From assembly GCA_963711035.1 (NCBI GenBank), contig CAVQCN010000001.1, positions 248,001 through 312,000 of the forward strand: a stretch of 64,000 bases of DNA. Direction: 5' to 3'. Shown here in pieces: positions 36,651-45,116 of the stretch (position 1 is the first letter of the stretch; each line of letters starts with the position of its first letter). The notes under the pieces are model-generated. The model saw only the letters and a program-made list of their open reading frames with translations, ran no database searches and was not told where the DNA came from. The position numbers were made by a program, and so were the translations under genes. Source of the stretch: WHTK01 sp963711035 (GTDB lineage Bacteria > Chloroflexota > Dehalococcoidia > DSTF01 > WHTK01).

Positions 36651-37796
36651 CTAGTACCACTTCCACAGCCAGTAGCGCTCGAACGCCGCCTTGGTCCAGT
36701 GCCAGACGATGCTGGGCTGCTTCAGCGATACCTGCCGTTGCGCTGCCATGAAGTTGCCGTCGACCATGCCCGCGGCGCCGGCGCCGACTTCGAGGAAGCA
36801 GCGGCCGCGGCCGTCGAACGGGTCCGGCGTCGGGCCTCCGAGGATCTTGTAGGCGATATGCCGCGCGGCGACCAGGCCCTCGCGCTCGGCGAAGACGCCC
36901 GCCTTGGGCAGCTGCAGGCCGTCCGGCAAACGGATGTAAGTCACGTCGCCGATGGCGAAGACGTTCTCGTAACTCGTCTCCATGGTCAGGGGGTCGATGG
37001 GCACCCAGCCCGTCTCGTCCGTGAGGCCGCGCACGACGGCAGGCGCGCGGTGCTCCGGCACCGTGATCAGCAGCTGAAACGGCGTCGACGAGCCGTCGGC
37101 GTACTGCGCCTCGTGGCGGTGCGTGTCGACGGAGACAAGCTGCTTGTGTGTCTGCAGCTCAATGCCTTTGTGCGCCAGCAGGTCGGCCACCATCTCGCTG
37201 TTGGCAGGACCCGTGATGCCCAGCGGCGCCGCTTCCGGCGTGTGAATCTCGATATCGATCTTCTGACGCATGCGGCGAGAGTGGAAATAGTGCTCCAGCA
37301 GCATCGCCGCCTCGTAGGGCGCCGGCGGGCACTTGAACGGCAGGCCCGCGACGCTGATCAGCACTTTGCCACCGGAGAAGTAGCGCAGACCGGCAGCCAG
37401 GCGCTCGGCGCCTTCCAGCGTGTAGAAGCTCTGCGCCACTTCGGCCAGGCCCGGCTTCGTATCCAGCGCCGTCTCCGCGCCGAGGGCGACGACGAGGTAG
37501 TCGTAGCGAAACTCACGGCTGTCGGCCCAGACGTGACGGTTGGCGAGGTCGATCTCGCGCACGTCGGCGTTGACGAACTCGACGCCGTGGCGCGCCAGCC
37601 GGGCGCGCTGACGGCTGATCGATTCGGGCCGCCGGTCGCCCGTCATCACCCAGAGGTAGCTGGGCGGGAAGGAGGCGACCGACTCGCGGTCGATGGCCAC
37701 GACACGAAAGGTCGAAGGCAGGAGGCGTCGCGCCTCGCGGGCCGCGGCCACGCCGCCGATACCGCAGCCAAGGATCAGGACGGTTGGATCAGGCAA
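36651..37796 (-). CDS. SQR-family FAD-dependent oxidoreductase
   Basis: This 381-residue flavoprotein has the N-terminal FAD motif GCGIGGVAAA, a second dinucleotide-binding region, and the LQLPKAGVFAEREG segment typical of sulfide:quinone oxidoreductase and NADH dehydrogenase-II-like proteins. Cys156 sits in LPFKCPPAPYEAA, the redox-cysteine position of the SQR family, but I see no clear second and third catalytic cysteines. It could use sulfide, polysulfide or another donor. ATG 37796 starts MPDPTVLILG. It is convergent with the repeat region and divergent from tetR. Confidence 0.8.
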   Translation of the reverse strand: MPDPTVLILGCGIGGVAAAREARRLLPSTFRVVAIDRESVASFPPSYLWVMTGDRRPESISRQRARLARHGVEFVNADVREIDLANRHVWADSREFRYDYLVVALGAETALDTKPGLAEVAQSFYTLEGAERLAAGLRYFSGGKVLISVAGLPFKCPPAPYEAAMLLEHYFHSRRMRQKIDIEIHTPEAAPLGITGPANSEMVADLLAHKGIELQTHKQLVSVDTHRHEAQYADGSSTPFQLLITVPEHRAPAVVRGLTDETGWVPIDPLTMETSYENVFAIGDVTYIRLPDGLQLPKAGVFAEREGLVAARHIAYKILGGPTPDPFDGRGRCFLEVGAGAAGMVDGNFMAAQRQVSLKQPSIVWHWTKAAFERYWLWKWY

Positions 37797-37846
37797 TGAA
37801 CGTCAGGGCTCCCTGAGCTGAGTCTACCAGACTGCTACGCATAATC

Positions 37847-37892
37847 TCGTCACGTGCCACTCCGAGTGCTATAAAGAAAGGGAACGTTCCCT
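37847..37892 (+). promoter_or_regulatory. tetR promoter with overlapping operator
   Basis: TATAAA (37870-37875) is preceded at 17 bp by TCGTCA (37847-37852). Three nt after it lies the perfect 14-bp palindrome AGGGAACGTTCCCT (37879-37892), 23 nt before the tetR start. A related palindrome lies at the same position in the mmpL promoter, so this is a likely autoregulatory operator. Confidence 0.7.
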
Positions 37893-37915
37893 CGCTATAG
37901 AGAATCGAGACTCCG

Positions 37916-38557
37916 ATGCCGAAAGTCCTGCCCGAATACCTCGAGTTGCGCCGACGCCAGATTATCGACGCCGCGGCTGCCTGCTTTACCCGCACAGGCT
38001 TCCATCAGACCACGATGCAGGACATCTGCGACGAGGCCGATCTGAGCCCCGGCGCCGTCTATCGCTACTTCCCCAGCAAGGAAGCGATCATCCAGGCGAT
38101 GTGCACACGGGGGCACGAGGAGGACGTCACCTCGATCCGCGATGCGATGGAGAACAAGAGCACCTTCGAGACCCTCGACAACCTGATTGGGCTCTACTTC
38201 AGCGCCGCAAGCAACCACGAACTCTGCGTGCTCAACATCGAGCTGCTTTCCCAGGCGCGGCTTGACCCGTACGTCCGAGAATCGATCCGCGAGGGCACCA
38301 ACGCCATCGGCCAGGCGCTGCGCGAGATCATCGAGCGCGCCCAGGCGGCCGGCGAGATCAATCCCGCGCTCGACCCCGACGCCGTCGCGCGGGTCATGAT
38401 GGCGATCTACCAGGGCCTGGTACACCAGCAGGTGCTCGACCCCGACGCGCCGATCGAGCCGTTCGGCGACGTACTCAGGGCGCTCTTCGGCGGCGACTTC
38501 TGGCGCGGCGCCTCAGGTGCGACCGCCACCTCCGGTCAGGCCGCCCTACGACATTAA
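37916..38557 (+). CDS. TetR-family transcriptional regulator
   Basis: This 213-residue repressor has an N-terminal TetR helix-turn-helix (residues 13-58: RRRQIIDAAAACFTRTGFHQ... LSPGAVYRYFPSKEAI) and an all-helical ligand-binding domain. It lies 134 bp upstream of an MMPL transporter gene, and both promoters carry a similar operator. It therefore likely represses itself and the transporter until an inducer binds. It is also divergent from the SQR-family gene. Confidence 0.93.
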   Translation: MPKVLPEYLELRRRQIIDAAAACFTRTGFHQTTMQDICDEADLSPGAVYRYFPSKEAIIQAMCTRGHEEDVTSIRDAMENKSTFETLDNLIGLYFSAASNHELCVLNIELLSQARLDPYVRESIREGTNAIGQALREIIERAQAAGEINPALDPDAVARVMMAIYQGLVHQQVLDPDAPIEPFGDVLRALFGGDFWRGASGATATSGQAALRH

Positions 38558-38584
38558 CGAGCAGAAAAAGTTCGCCGGATCCGG

Positions 38585-38628
38585 TTGACAGTCAAAGGAT
38601 GCTCCCCTATAAAGAGGGAGCGTTCGCT
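38585..38628 (+). promoter_or_regulatory. mmpL promoter with TetR operator
   Basis: A near-perfect sigma-70 promoter, TTGACA (38585-38590), 17 bp, TATAAA (38608-38613), is followed after 1 nt by AGGGAGCGTTCGCT (38615-38628), an imperfect copy of the palindrome at tetR. Placement just downstream of -10 fits repression. Confidence 0.75.
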
Positions 38629-38690
38629 TTTCTTGAGTTTCACTACTCGGGACGAAGTTGGCGCCAGCAAGCACGAGTGGGAGGGTCAGC

Positions 38691-40901
38691 ATGGCGTTCG
38701 GCTTCTCTACCAAAGCAATAGCAAAGGCAAGCGCGCGACACCCCTGGCGGGTCGTTATCGCCTGGATCGTCCTCATCGTCGTCTCGGTGGGCCTTATCAG
38801 CACCTTCCTCTCGAGCGCGACGACGACCACCGCCGACACCGCGGCGCATCCGGACTCGAAAGTCGGCAAGACGCTCCTCGAGCAGCGCCTGCGTGGCCCT
38901 TCCAAGGCGGAGGAGACCATCGTCCTGCGCTCGGAGAACATGACGGTCGACGATCCCGCGTACAAGACGACGGTCGAAGGCATCCTCTCCCAGGTCAACG
39001 CTCTCGGGCCGGATATCATCGAGAGCGGCACCGACTACTACCAGTCCCAGAACGAAGCGCTCGTCTCTCAGGACCGCCACGCAACGATCATCCCCATCAC
39101 GATGACCGGCAGCATCGATGACGCCACGAAGAACATCGAGCAGGTCGTCGAAATCGTCGATGCAGCCAACGGCCAGAACGGTTTCCAGGTTTACGTTTCC
39201 GGCATCGCCAGCATCGGCAACGACTTCAACCATGCCGCCGAGAATGACATCGCCCGCGGTGAATCGATCGGCGGCATCATCGCCCTGATCATCCTGCTGC
39301 TCGTCCTCGGCGCTGTCGTCGCCGCCGTCATTCCGATCGTGATCGCTGCGATGTCGATCATGGTCGCTCTGGCGATTACCGCAGTCATCGGCCAGGCCAC
39401 GCACTTCTCCTTCTTCGTCACCAACATGATCACGATGATGGGCCTGGCCGTCGGCATCGACTACTGCCTGTTCGTCATCTCCCGCTTCCGCGAGGAACGC
39501 GCCCGCGGCCGCGAGGTGGTCGACGCGGTCGACATGGCATCGAACACGGCAGGGCGCGCGGTGCTGTTCAGCGGCCTGACCGTGATCATCGCCCTGCTGG
39601 GCATGCTCATCGTGCCGTCCACCATCTACCGAAGTGTGGCGTCGGGCGCCATCTTCGTCGTGGCGGCCGCCATCCTCGCCTCGCTGACACTGCTGCCGGC
39701 TGTCCTGTCGCTGCTGGGCGACAACATCAACCGCCTCGGCCTGCCCTTCGTCTCGAAAGCGCAGCACGCCTTCGACGAGCAGCGACCCGGCGGCTTCTGG
39801 GACCGCGTTGCCAGTCTGACCATGCGCCACCCGCTGATCAGCATCGTCGCGGTTACCGTCGTGCTGATCGCCGCCGCCGTGCCATACAAGGACATCAACG
39901 CGGGCTCCGCCGGCGTCACGACGCTGCCCAACAGCTTCGACTCGAAGAAGGGCTTCGAGCTCCTGGCGCAAGACTTCTCCGGCGGCGCCGTCTCGCCCGC
40001 CGAGGTCGTGATCGACGGCAACGTCAACTCGCCCGACGTGCAGGCCGCTGTCCAGAAGCTCTCTCAGTCCGCCGAGGCCGACCCCGTCTTCGGGCCGTCC
40101 ACCTACACGCAGAACGAGAACGGCGACTTGGGCCTGCTCTCGATCCAGGTGGCCATCGACCCCTACACGTCAGAAGCAGACAAGGGTGTCGAACGGCTGC
40201 GGTCTGACCTCATCCCCGCCGCCTTCGCCGGCGTGAACGACACGCACGTCTACGTCACCGGCCTCACCGCCACAAACGTCGACTCGCTCGACATCACGTC
40301 GCATTACACGCCGATCGTGCTGGCTTTCGTCCTTGGCCTCAGCTTCCTGCTGCTGACAATGGTGTTCCGCTCTATCGTCGTGCCGGCCAAGGCGATCGTC
40401 ATGAACCTGCTCTCGGTGGGCGCCGCCTACGGCCTCATCGTGCTGGTGACGCAGAAGGGCTTCCTGCACAACCTGTTCGGCTTCCAGCAGGTCGATACCG
40501 TCGAGTTCTGGCTGCCGCTCTTCCTGTTCTCGGTCCTGTTCGGCCTCTCGATGGACTACCACGTCTTCCTGCTGAGCCGCATCCGTGAGCGCTACGACCA
40601 GACGAACGACAACCGCGACGCCGTTGCCTTCGGCGTGCGGTCGACGGGCCGTCTGATCACGGGCGCCGCCCTGATCATGGTCGCGGTGTTCGGCGGCTTC
40701 GCCATGGGCGAGCTCGTCATGCTGCAGCAGCTCGGCTTCGGCCTCGGCGTCTCCGTCCTGATCGACGCCACGATCATTCGCTCGATCCTGGTGCCGGCCT
40801 CGATGCGCATGCTGGGCCGCTGGAACTGGTACCTGCCCTCCGCGCTGGGCTGGCTACCCCACCTCGGTATCGAGGAAAGCTCACCAGAGGTCAGCCGCTA
40901 A
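38691..40901 (+). CDS. MMPL/RND-family transporter
   Basis: This 736-residue transporter has about 12 membrane helices in two MMPL halves with large extracytoplasmic loops. MMPL-type motifs include GLAVGIDYCLFVISRFREER in the first half and FGLSMDYHVFLLSRIRERY in the second, with membrane-embedded Asp residues that carry protons. Members export lipids, hydrophobic compounds or drugs. ATG 38691 has GGAGGG upstream. Control by the adjacent TetR protein is likely from the shared operator. Confidence 0.93.
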   Translation: MAFGFSTKAIAKASARHPWRVVIAWIVLIVVSVGLISTFLSSATTTTADTAAHPDSKVGKTLLEQRLRGPSKAEETIVLRSENMTVDDPAYKTTVEGILSQVNALGPDIIESGTDYYQSQNEALVSQDRHATIIPITMTGSIDDATKNIEQVVEIVDAANGQNGFQVYVSGIASIGNDFNHAAENDIARGESIGGIIALIILLLVLGAVVAAVIPIVIAAMSIMVALAITAVIGQATHFSFFVTNMITMMGLAVGIDYCLFVISRFREERARGREVVDAVDMASNTAGRAVLFSGLTVIIALLGMLIVPSTIYRSVASGAIFVVAAAILASLTLLPAVLSLLGDNINRLGLPFVSKAQHAFDEQRPGGFWDRVASLTMRHPLISIVAVTVVLIAAAVPYKDINAGSAGVTTLPNSFDSKKGFELLAQDFSGGAVSPAEVVIDGNVNSPDVQAAVQKLSQSAEADPVFGPSTYTQNENGDLGLLSIQVAIDPYTSEADKGVERLRSDLIPAAFAGVNDTHVYVTGLTATNVDSLDITSHYTPIVLAFVLGLSFLLLTMVFRSIVVPAKAIVMNLLSVGAAYGLIVLVTQKGFLHNLFGFQQVDTVEFWLPLFLFSVLFGLSMDYHVFLLSRIRERYDQTNDNRDAVAFGVRSTGRLITGAALIMVAVFGGFAMGELVMLQQLGFGLGVSVLIDATIIRSILVPASMRMLGRWNWYLPSALGWLPHLGIEESSPEVSR

Positions 40902-40910
40902 GGATTGCAT

Positions 40911-40935
40911 CCCGCGCTGAGCCGCGCGCACTGCG
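40911..40935 (+). repeat. 3'-end hairpin repeat, family C copy 2
   Basis: CCCGCGC-TGAGCC-GCGCGC, immediately after GGATTGCAT and 9 nt after the mmpL stop. It shares the GGATTGCA lead-in with the copy at 47591. Confidence 0.45.
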
Positions 40936-40993
40936 TCAAACGTGGCCGGCGTTGCAAGACCGCCGACTGCGGTCTGCAATCACAATCTGCCGG

Positions 40994-41034
40994 CCAGTAT
41001 AATATCCAATTGAAATAATTGGATATTATACTGG
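40994..41034. repeat. perfect 18-bp AT-rich inverted repeat
   Basis: CCAGTATAATATCCAATT is followed by a 5-nt loop (GAAAT) and its exact inverse, in a GC-rich genome. No T-run follows the right arm, so it is not a standard terminator. It could be a terminal end of a lost element, a protein-binding site, or a structured RNA. Confidence 0.85.
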
Positions 41035-41056
41035 TCTATGTAAGACTAATTGGCTC

Positions 41057-41085
41057 TTGACACATCTCTGCGTGCGCCTTACAAC
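41057..41085 (+). promoter_or_regulatory. possible promoter for the surface-protein gene
   Basis: TTGACA (41057-41062) and TACAAC (41080-41085) are separated by 17 bp. The start codon lies 225 bp further on, leaving a long leader. Confidence 0.35.
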
Positions 41086-41310
41086 TGACTCGTCTTCGAA
41101 GAATGCGGCCAATCCTTCAGCTTAGTTCCGGCTGGCTCGCAACGAGTGGAAGACATGTCGAGTCCCCCGCCAGCCTCCGGCCTGACTGAACAAACGTAAC
41201 CGACGGAGTGATATGACTATCGGGCCTTGAATCCAACCCCACTAGCAACCAAAGAGTGCGTTCTCTTCCCTCCAATCGAGGAGAAGTCAAACGAGCAGGA
41301 GGCGAGTCTC

Positions 41311-43650
41311 TTGAGCAGGATGCCAAGACGAAGGTTGTTGCGTGGCGGGCTTTGGCTGGGTCTCGCAATCGCAGTCGTTGCTATCGGGATTTCACTTGAG
41401 CAAGGGGCGACATCGGCGGCGGGTCCAGATGATGCCGTGAGTGCAAATGTCGGCGACTTTGCCATAGTCGGTAATGCCGTGGTCATTCACAATGGTGCGG
41501 CAGTCTCGGCAACAGATGCAGGCCAGGCGAGGGTAGGCAGCAACGGCACGCTGAGCCTAGGTACCAACGCTAACGTTGGCGATGGTTCGGAGGGCGGCAA
41601 TGTCCAGTCCATTGCTGACCTCACGATGGGGAACGGCAGCCGTATCCACGGCAATTCCGGCAACGCCTCCACAAATGGCAACCTCAGCGTCGGAACCAAC
41701 GCCAGAATCGACGGAGACGCCAGCGCTGGCGGTGACGCAACACTTGGTAACGGCGCCAAGGTTATTGGGACGCTGGCAGTTGGCGGAACGGCCACCTACG
41801 GCACCAACGCCAGCACCGCAAGCGAGTCCAGCAGCCCCATTGCTGTTCCCGTCATTGACATCCCTTCCACTTGTGCAGCGGAGACGACGGGTACGGCCGG
41901 AAGTCCGCCTAACCTGACGACCGCGACAAACGCCACCACAACCGTGAGTCCTGGCGACTACGATACCTACGAATTCCGTAACGGGAACAAGGTGACCTTC
42001 GAGTCCGGCGAGTACTACTTCAACTCGCTGAGTTTCGGAACGAACAGCAAAATTACGGTTGTTGCCCCGGTCACCATCAACATTGGCGACGCTGGGCAAC
42101 TGCACTTCGGTAACGGTTCGGATATGACCGTGGCCGGGACAGGCCACGCAACCGACGTCGTCTACAAGCTCGGATCGTCGGTCGCAGTATCGGTCGGCAC
42201 CAACGGACATATCGCCGGAACTCTCTGCGGAGCCGAGGCCGACGTAACTCTGAACAACGGCGCTCACATCGAGGGCGCGATTTACGCCGACAACATAGAG
42301 ATCGGCACCAATGGCAAGGTATTTTCCAGCCCAGCGAACTTGAGCATGGTCATGCTCACTCTGGTCGATGAGACGGGCAGTCCGCTTGCGAACTACCCGG
42401 CTGACTATCCTGGCGAAACTCGCAACTTGAAGGACAAGTACCGCTGTGGTGGCAGTTGGGGTCCCACGACTTCATTCCAGACCGATGCCGGTGGCCATTT
42501 CTTCGTCAGCATCGGCTGTGACAACTGGGACCACAAGGTCACCGTCACGCTTGACCAGACGACACGAGAGCAGGATGTAACGGTCAACCCAATCTTCCAG
42601 GCTGCCAAGGTCAATGCCAACCTGGAAACCTGTGATGGCCCTATCACGGACGTGCCAGGCGGCGCAGTGGACCAGGGTGGCGGTTACTGGTACCACCACG
42701 GCAACACCGGCCTTTCGGGAACGGTGAGCTTCTACACCTTCCCCGGCAATATCAAGCTCAGAATGGGCTACAACCACAACACAGAAACCCTTTTCCCGAC
42801 CATCTCTGCCGGCGTCAACGAAGTTGACTTCCAAACGACGGCGGTGACCCTCGACTACCCTGGCGACATCAAGTCCAACAAGGGCGGGTCATGGTGGATG
42901 TTCAGCAAGCCCTCCATGGACCTGCTACCGGGCGATTACAACTTCTGGTTCAAGACCGGCAGCAGCTGGTCTGGCCCAGTCTCGATTAACGTGAGCGGTT
43001 GCGACTTGAGTCAGGCCTTCGCCCTACTCAAGGTTCTCGACGAAAACGGCCACGGCGTGGCTGGCGGCAAGGCGACGCCGGCTTACGGCGGCAGCTGGGG
43101 AGCCACGCTTCCCGGCGAGACAGACGCCAACGGTAACCTGTTTGCCGAGATCCCGCCCGGGTACACCAAAATCAGGATGACGGTGAACCAGGGGTCGGTG
43201 GAGCAGACGACGGCAGAGCTGGCAACGTCCAACTACACCTGGACGACGCAAGTCCTGCGCATCTGGCTCGAGGACCACACCGGCACGCCGATTACGGATG
43301 GCGCCGCTACTCTCGACCAGGGTGGCGGCTACTGGTACGGATGGGGCAACTTGAACAGCTCTGGATACCGGGACATTCAGCTGTTCCCCGGTTCGTACAA
43401 ATTCAAGGTGACCTATAACTACACGTCGGACACGCAGTATCCGGTCGTGGGCACCGGCGCTGGTTACGACGACTTCCACTTCCGGACAGGCCAGGTGTTT
43501 GGCGCCTGCATAACGCAGTACAGTGCGAGTGGATGGCAGACGTTCACGGACGGCATAGAGCTAATGCCCGGCACGTATACCTTCAGGTCCCCGTCACAGT
43601 CCGGCACAATAACCGCGGGCGGCATCACAAACCTGCTCTGCCCGAGCTAG
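41311..43650 (+). CDS. large secreted surface protein with polymer-forming and GGSW/GGGYWY repeats
   Basis: This protein of 779 residues starts at TTG 41311, chosen because AGGAGG lies 8 nt upstream; the longer TTG at 41227 lacks a ribosome site. A positively charged start and hydrophobic helix form a signal peptide or membrane anchor. The N-terminal half has many short NG/NA repeats (GTNANVGDG, GNGSRIHGN, GTNARIDGD), like polymer-forming bactofilin-like or beta-solenoid proteins. The C-terminal half has two tandem copies of a module: GGSWG, then DQGGGYWY, FPG..K, YN..T..., and a closing LPG/MPG.Y.F. Possibly a cell-surface or matrix protein. Base use is less GC-rich than the neighbours. Confidence 0.7.
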   Translation: MSRMPRRRLLRGGLWLGLAIAVVAIGISLEQGATSAAGPDDAVSANVGDFAIVGNAVVIHNGAAVSATDAGQARVGSNGTLSLGTNANVGDGSEGGNVQSIADLTMGNGSRIHGNSGNASTNGNLSVGTNARIDGDASAGGDATLGNGAKVIGTLAVGGTATYGTNASTASESSSPIAVPVIDIPSTCAAETTGTAGSPPNLTTATNATTTVSPGDYDTYEFRNGNKVTFESGEYYFNSLSFGTNSKITVVAPVTINIGDAGQLHFGNGSDMTVAGTGHATDVVYKLGSSVAVSVGTNGHIAGTLCGAEADVTLNNGAHIEGAIYADNIEIGTNGKVFSSPANLSMVMLTLVDETGSPLANYPADYPGETRNLKDKYRCGGSWGPTTSFQTDAGGHFFVSIGCDNWDHKVTVTLDQTTREQDVTVNPIFQAAKVNANLETCDGPITDVPGGAVDQGGGYWYHHGNTGLSGTVSFYTFPGNIKLRMGYNHNTETLFPTISAGVNEVDFQTTAVTLDYPGDIKSNKGGSWWMFSKPSMDLLPGDYNFWFKTGSSWSGPVSINVSGCDLSQAFALLKVLDENGHGVAGGKATPAYGGSWGATLPGETDANGNLFAEIPPGYTKIRMTVNQGSVEQTTAELATSNYTWTTQVLRIWLEDHTGTPITDGAATLDQGGGYWYGWGNLNSSGYRDIQLFPGSYKFKVTYNYTSDTQYPVVGTGAGYDDFHFRTGQVFGACITQYSASGWQTFTDGIELMPGTYTFRSPSQSGTITAGGITNLLCPS

Positions 43651-43672
43651 ATCTTCTCGGAGACCCGAGCAG

Positions 43673-43718
43673 AAGGAGGCGGTTTCACCCAGGTTAGGGG
43701 AAACCGCCTCCTTCGTTT
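43673..43718 (+). terminator. terminator after the surface-protein gene
   Basis: AAGGAGGCGGTTTC (43673-43686) pairs with GAAACCGCCTCCTT (43700-43713), with a 13-nt loop and TTTG beyond. It lies 22 bp after the stop and also serves the convergent MetE-like gene. Confidence 0.8.
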
Positions 43719-43765
43719 GATACTTGATCGGTCGTCTGAACAGGTACAACGACTCCCGGAGCGTT

Positions 43766-44944
43766 CTAGGACCAGAGGCGCTGAGACGCCAGCTTCGCGC
43801 CTTCCGACAGCATCCTGAACTTCTCCCAGACGATGCTGGGATGGACGCGGACCGTCTGGGCGCCCTGGGCAAAGCCGCAATCGACGCCAGCGATCACGTT
43901 CTCACGCCCTACGATGTTTGCGTAGCGCATGATGCGCTCTGCCACCAACTCCGGGTGCTCGACGTGGTTCGTCGTGTGGGCGATCACGCCGGGGATGATG
44001 ATCTTGCCATCCGGAAACTTGATGCGCTCCCAGACGTGATATTCGTGCTCGTGACGCGGATTCGCGGCTTCGAGCGAGAAGGCGCCGGCGTTGACCTGCA
44101 GAATGACCTCGGCGATCTCCTCGAGCGGCGCATCGGTGGAATGCGGCCCGTGCCAGCTACCCCAGCACATGTGATAGCGGATGCGATCTTCCGGCAGCCC
44201 CTTCAACGCGTAGTTGAGTGCGTCAATACGGACCTGGGCGAACTTGCGATACTCGTCGGCCGTGGGCGCTGGGTTCATGGAGTCGTATTCCGTGACGATT
44301 CGCGGGTCGTCGATCTGCAGGATGAAGCCTGCGTCGACGATCATCTTGTACTCGGTCTTCATCGCCTCGGCTATGGCGAAGACATACTCCTCCGAGGTCT
44401 TGTAGTACTCGTTGTCGCGCTGCAGCTCGATCGTGCCAGGGCCGACCGCCGGCATGAACGCCTCTTCGTAGCTCAGACCCTGCAGCGCCGCCTTCAGATT
44501 GTCGATGTCGGCCTGCACGAAGGCCTCGCCCCTGTACGTCACCGGGCCCGTGCAGACGAGATGGGTGCCATCTCCCGTGCCACGCCCGCCGCCCGTATTG
44601 CCAGAGGCCAGTGGCCGGTCGATTTCGGCGTAGGCGTCGCGGAAGCGGGCACGGTCGCGGCCACGCTGCATACGGCCGGGGCCGGGCTTGCTCTCCCAGC
44701 CGGTGAGGCGGTCGCTGACGTATCCGGAGAAGCTCGACTTCGAGAACTCGCCGTCGTTGACCACGTCGATGCCGCATTCGACCTGCTGCCTCACGGCCTC
44801 AGCGACCGTCTGCTTCAGGATTGCCGATTGCGCTGTGGTGAAGGGAGTGCCGGGCGTCCGGCCGCGCATGAACTCCAGGACGCTCTCCGGCCGGACGAGG
44901 CTGCCGACGTGGGTGGTAAGGATACGACTGGTGCTCCGTTTCAC
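43766..44944 (-). CDS. MetE C-terminal-like (cobalamin-independent methionine synthase family) protein
   Basis: This 392-residue TIM-barrel protein corresponds to the catalytic half of MetE. It keeps all four zinc ligands: His258 and Cys260 (YHMCWGSWHG), Glu292 (SLEAANPR) and Cys356 (GVDCGF). It lacks the N-terminal domain of full-length MetE (about 750 residues). Family relatives include short methyltransferases and epoxyalkane:coenzyme M transferases, so it may use a small thiol other than homocysteine. The start is GTG 44944 with AGGAG and GAGG upstream. Opposite-strand long frames are shadows. Confidence 0.82.
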   Translation of the reverse strand: MKRSTSRILTTHVGSLVRPESVLEFMRGRTPGTPFTTAQSAILKQTVAEAVRQQVECGIDVVNDGEFSKSSFSGYVSDRLTGWESKPGPGRMQRGRDRARFRDAYAEIDRPLASGNTGGGRGTGDGTHLVCTGPVTYRGEAFVQADIDNLKAALQGLSYEEAFMPAVGPGTIELQRDNEYYKTSEEYVFAIAEAMKTEYKMIVDAGFILQIDDPRIVTEYDSMNPAPTADEYRKFAQVRIDALNYALKGLPEDRIRYHMCWGSWHGPHSTDAPLEEIAEVILQVNAGAFSLEAANPRHEHEYHVWERIKFPDGKIIIPGVIAHTTNHVEHPELVAERIMRYANIVGRENVIAGVDCGFAQGAQTVRVHPSIVWEKFRMLSEGAKLASQRLWS

Positions 44945-45061
44945 GGTTCCTCTCCTGACACTGAGATGTGTCCGTACCAAATTGGCACGGGCTCGAAGAC
45001 GACCATAGGCCCTGCTAGGAGCGAAGGTGACGATACGGTACCCGACGCCAGATCGATCGTA

Positions 45062-45100
45062 AAGGCGGCGTCCTGCTGGCAATTGGCAGAACGCCGCCTT
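45062..45100 (-). terminator. hairpin terminator of the substrate-binding-protein gene
   Basis: AAGGCGGCGT and ACGCCGCCTT are inverse arms, with a second pair (CTGC/GCAG) inside. The arm lies 20 bp beyond the stop of the minus-strand gene. Confidence 0.65.
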
Positions 45101-45116
45101 CGCAAATCGGGGCCGA

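Larger units (their letters stand above)
40902..41310. other. long AT-richer intergenic region
   Basis: This 409-bp gap after the MMPL gene has no convincing gene. It contains the family C hairpin, the perfect 18-bp inverted repeat (40994-41034), a promoter-like TTGACA (41057-41062) with TACAAC 17 bp later, and the ribosome site of the surface-protein gene. It is less GC-rich than its surroundings. Confidence 0.5.

Noticed and set aside
40994..41034. Terminator for the MMPL gene
   Set aside because: The hairpin is AT-rich, over 90 bp past the stop and has no T-run.
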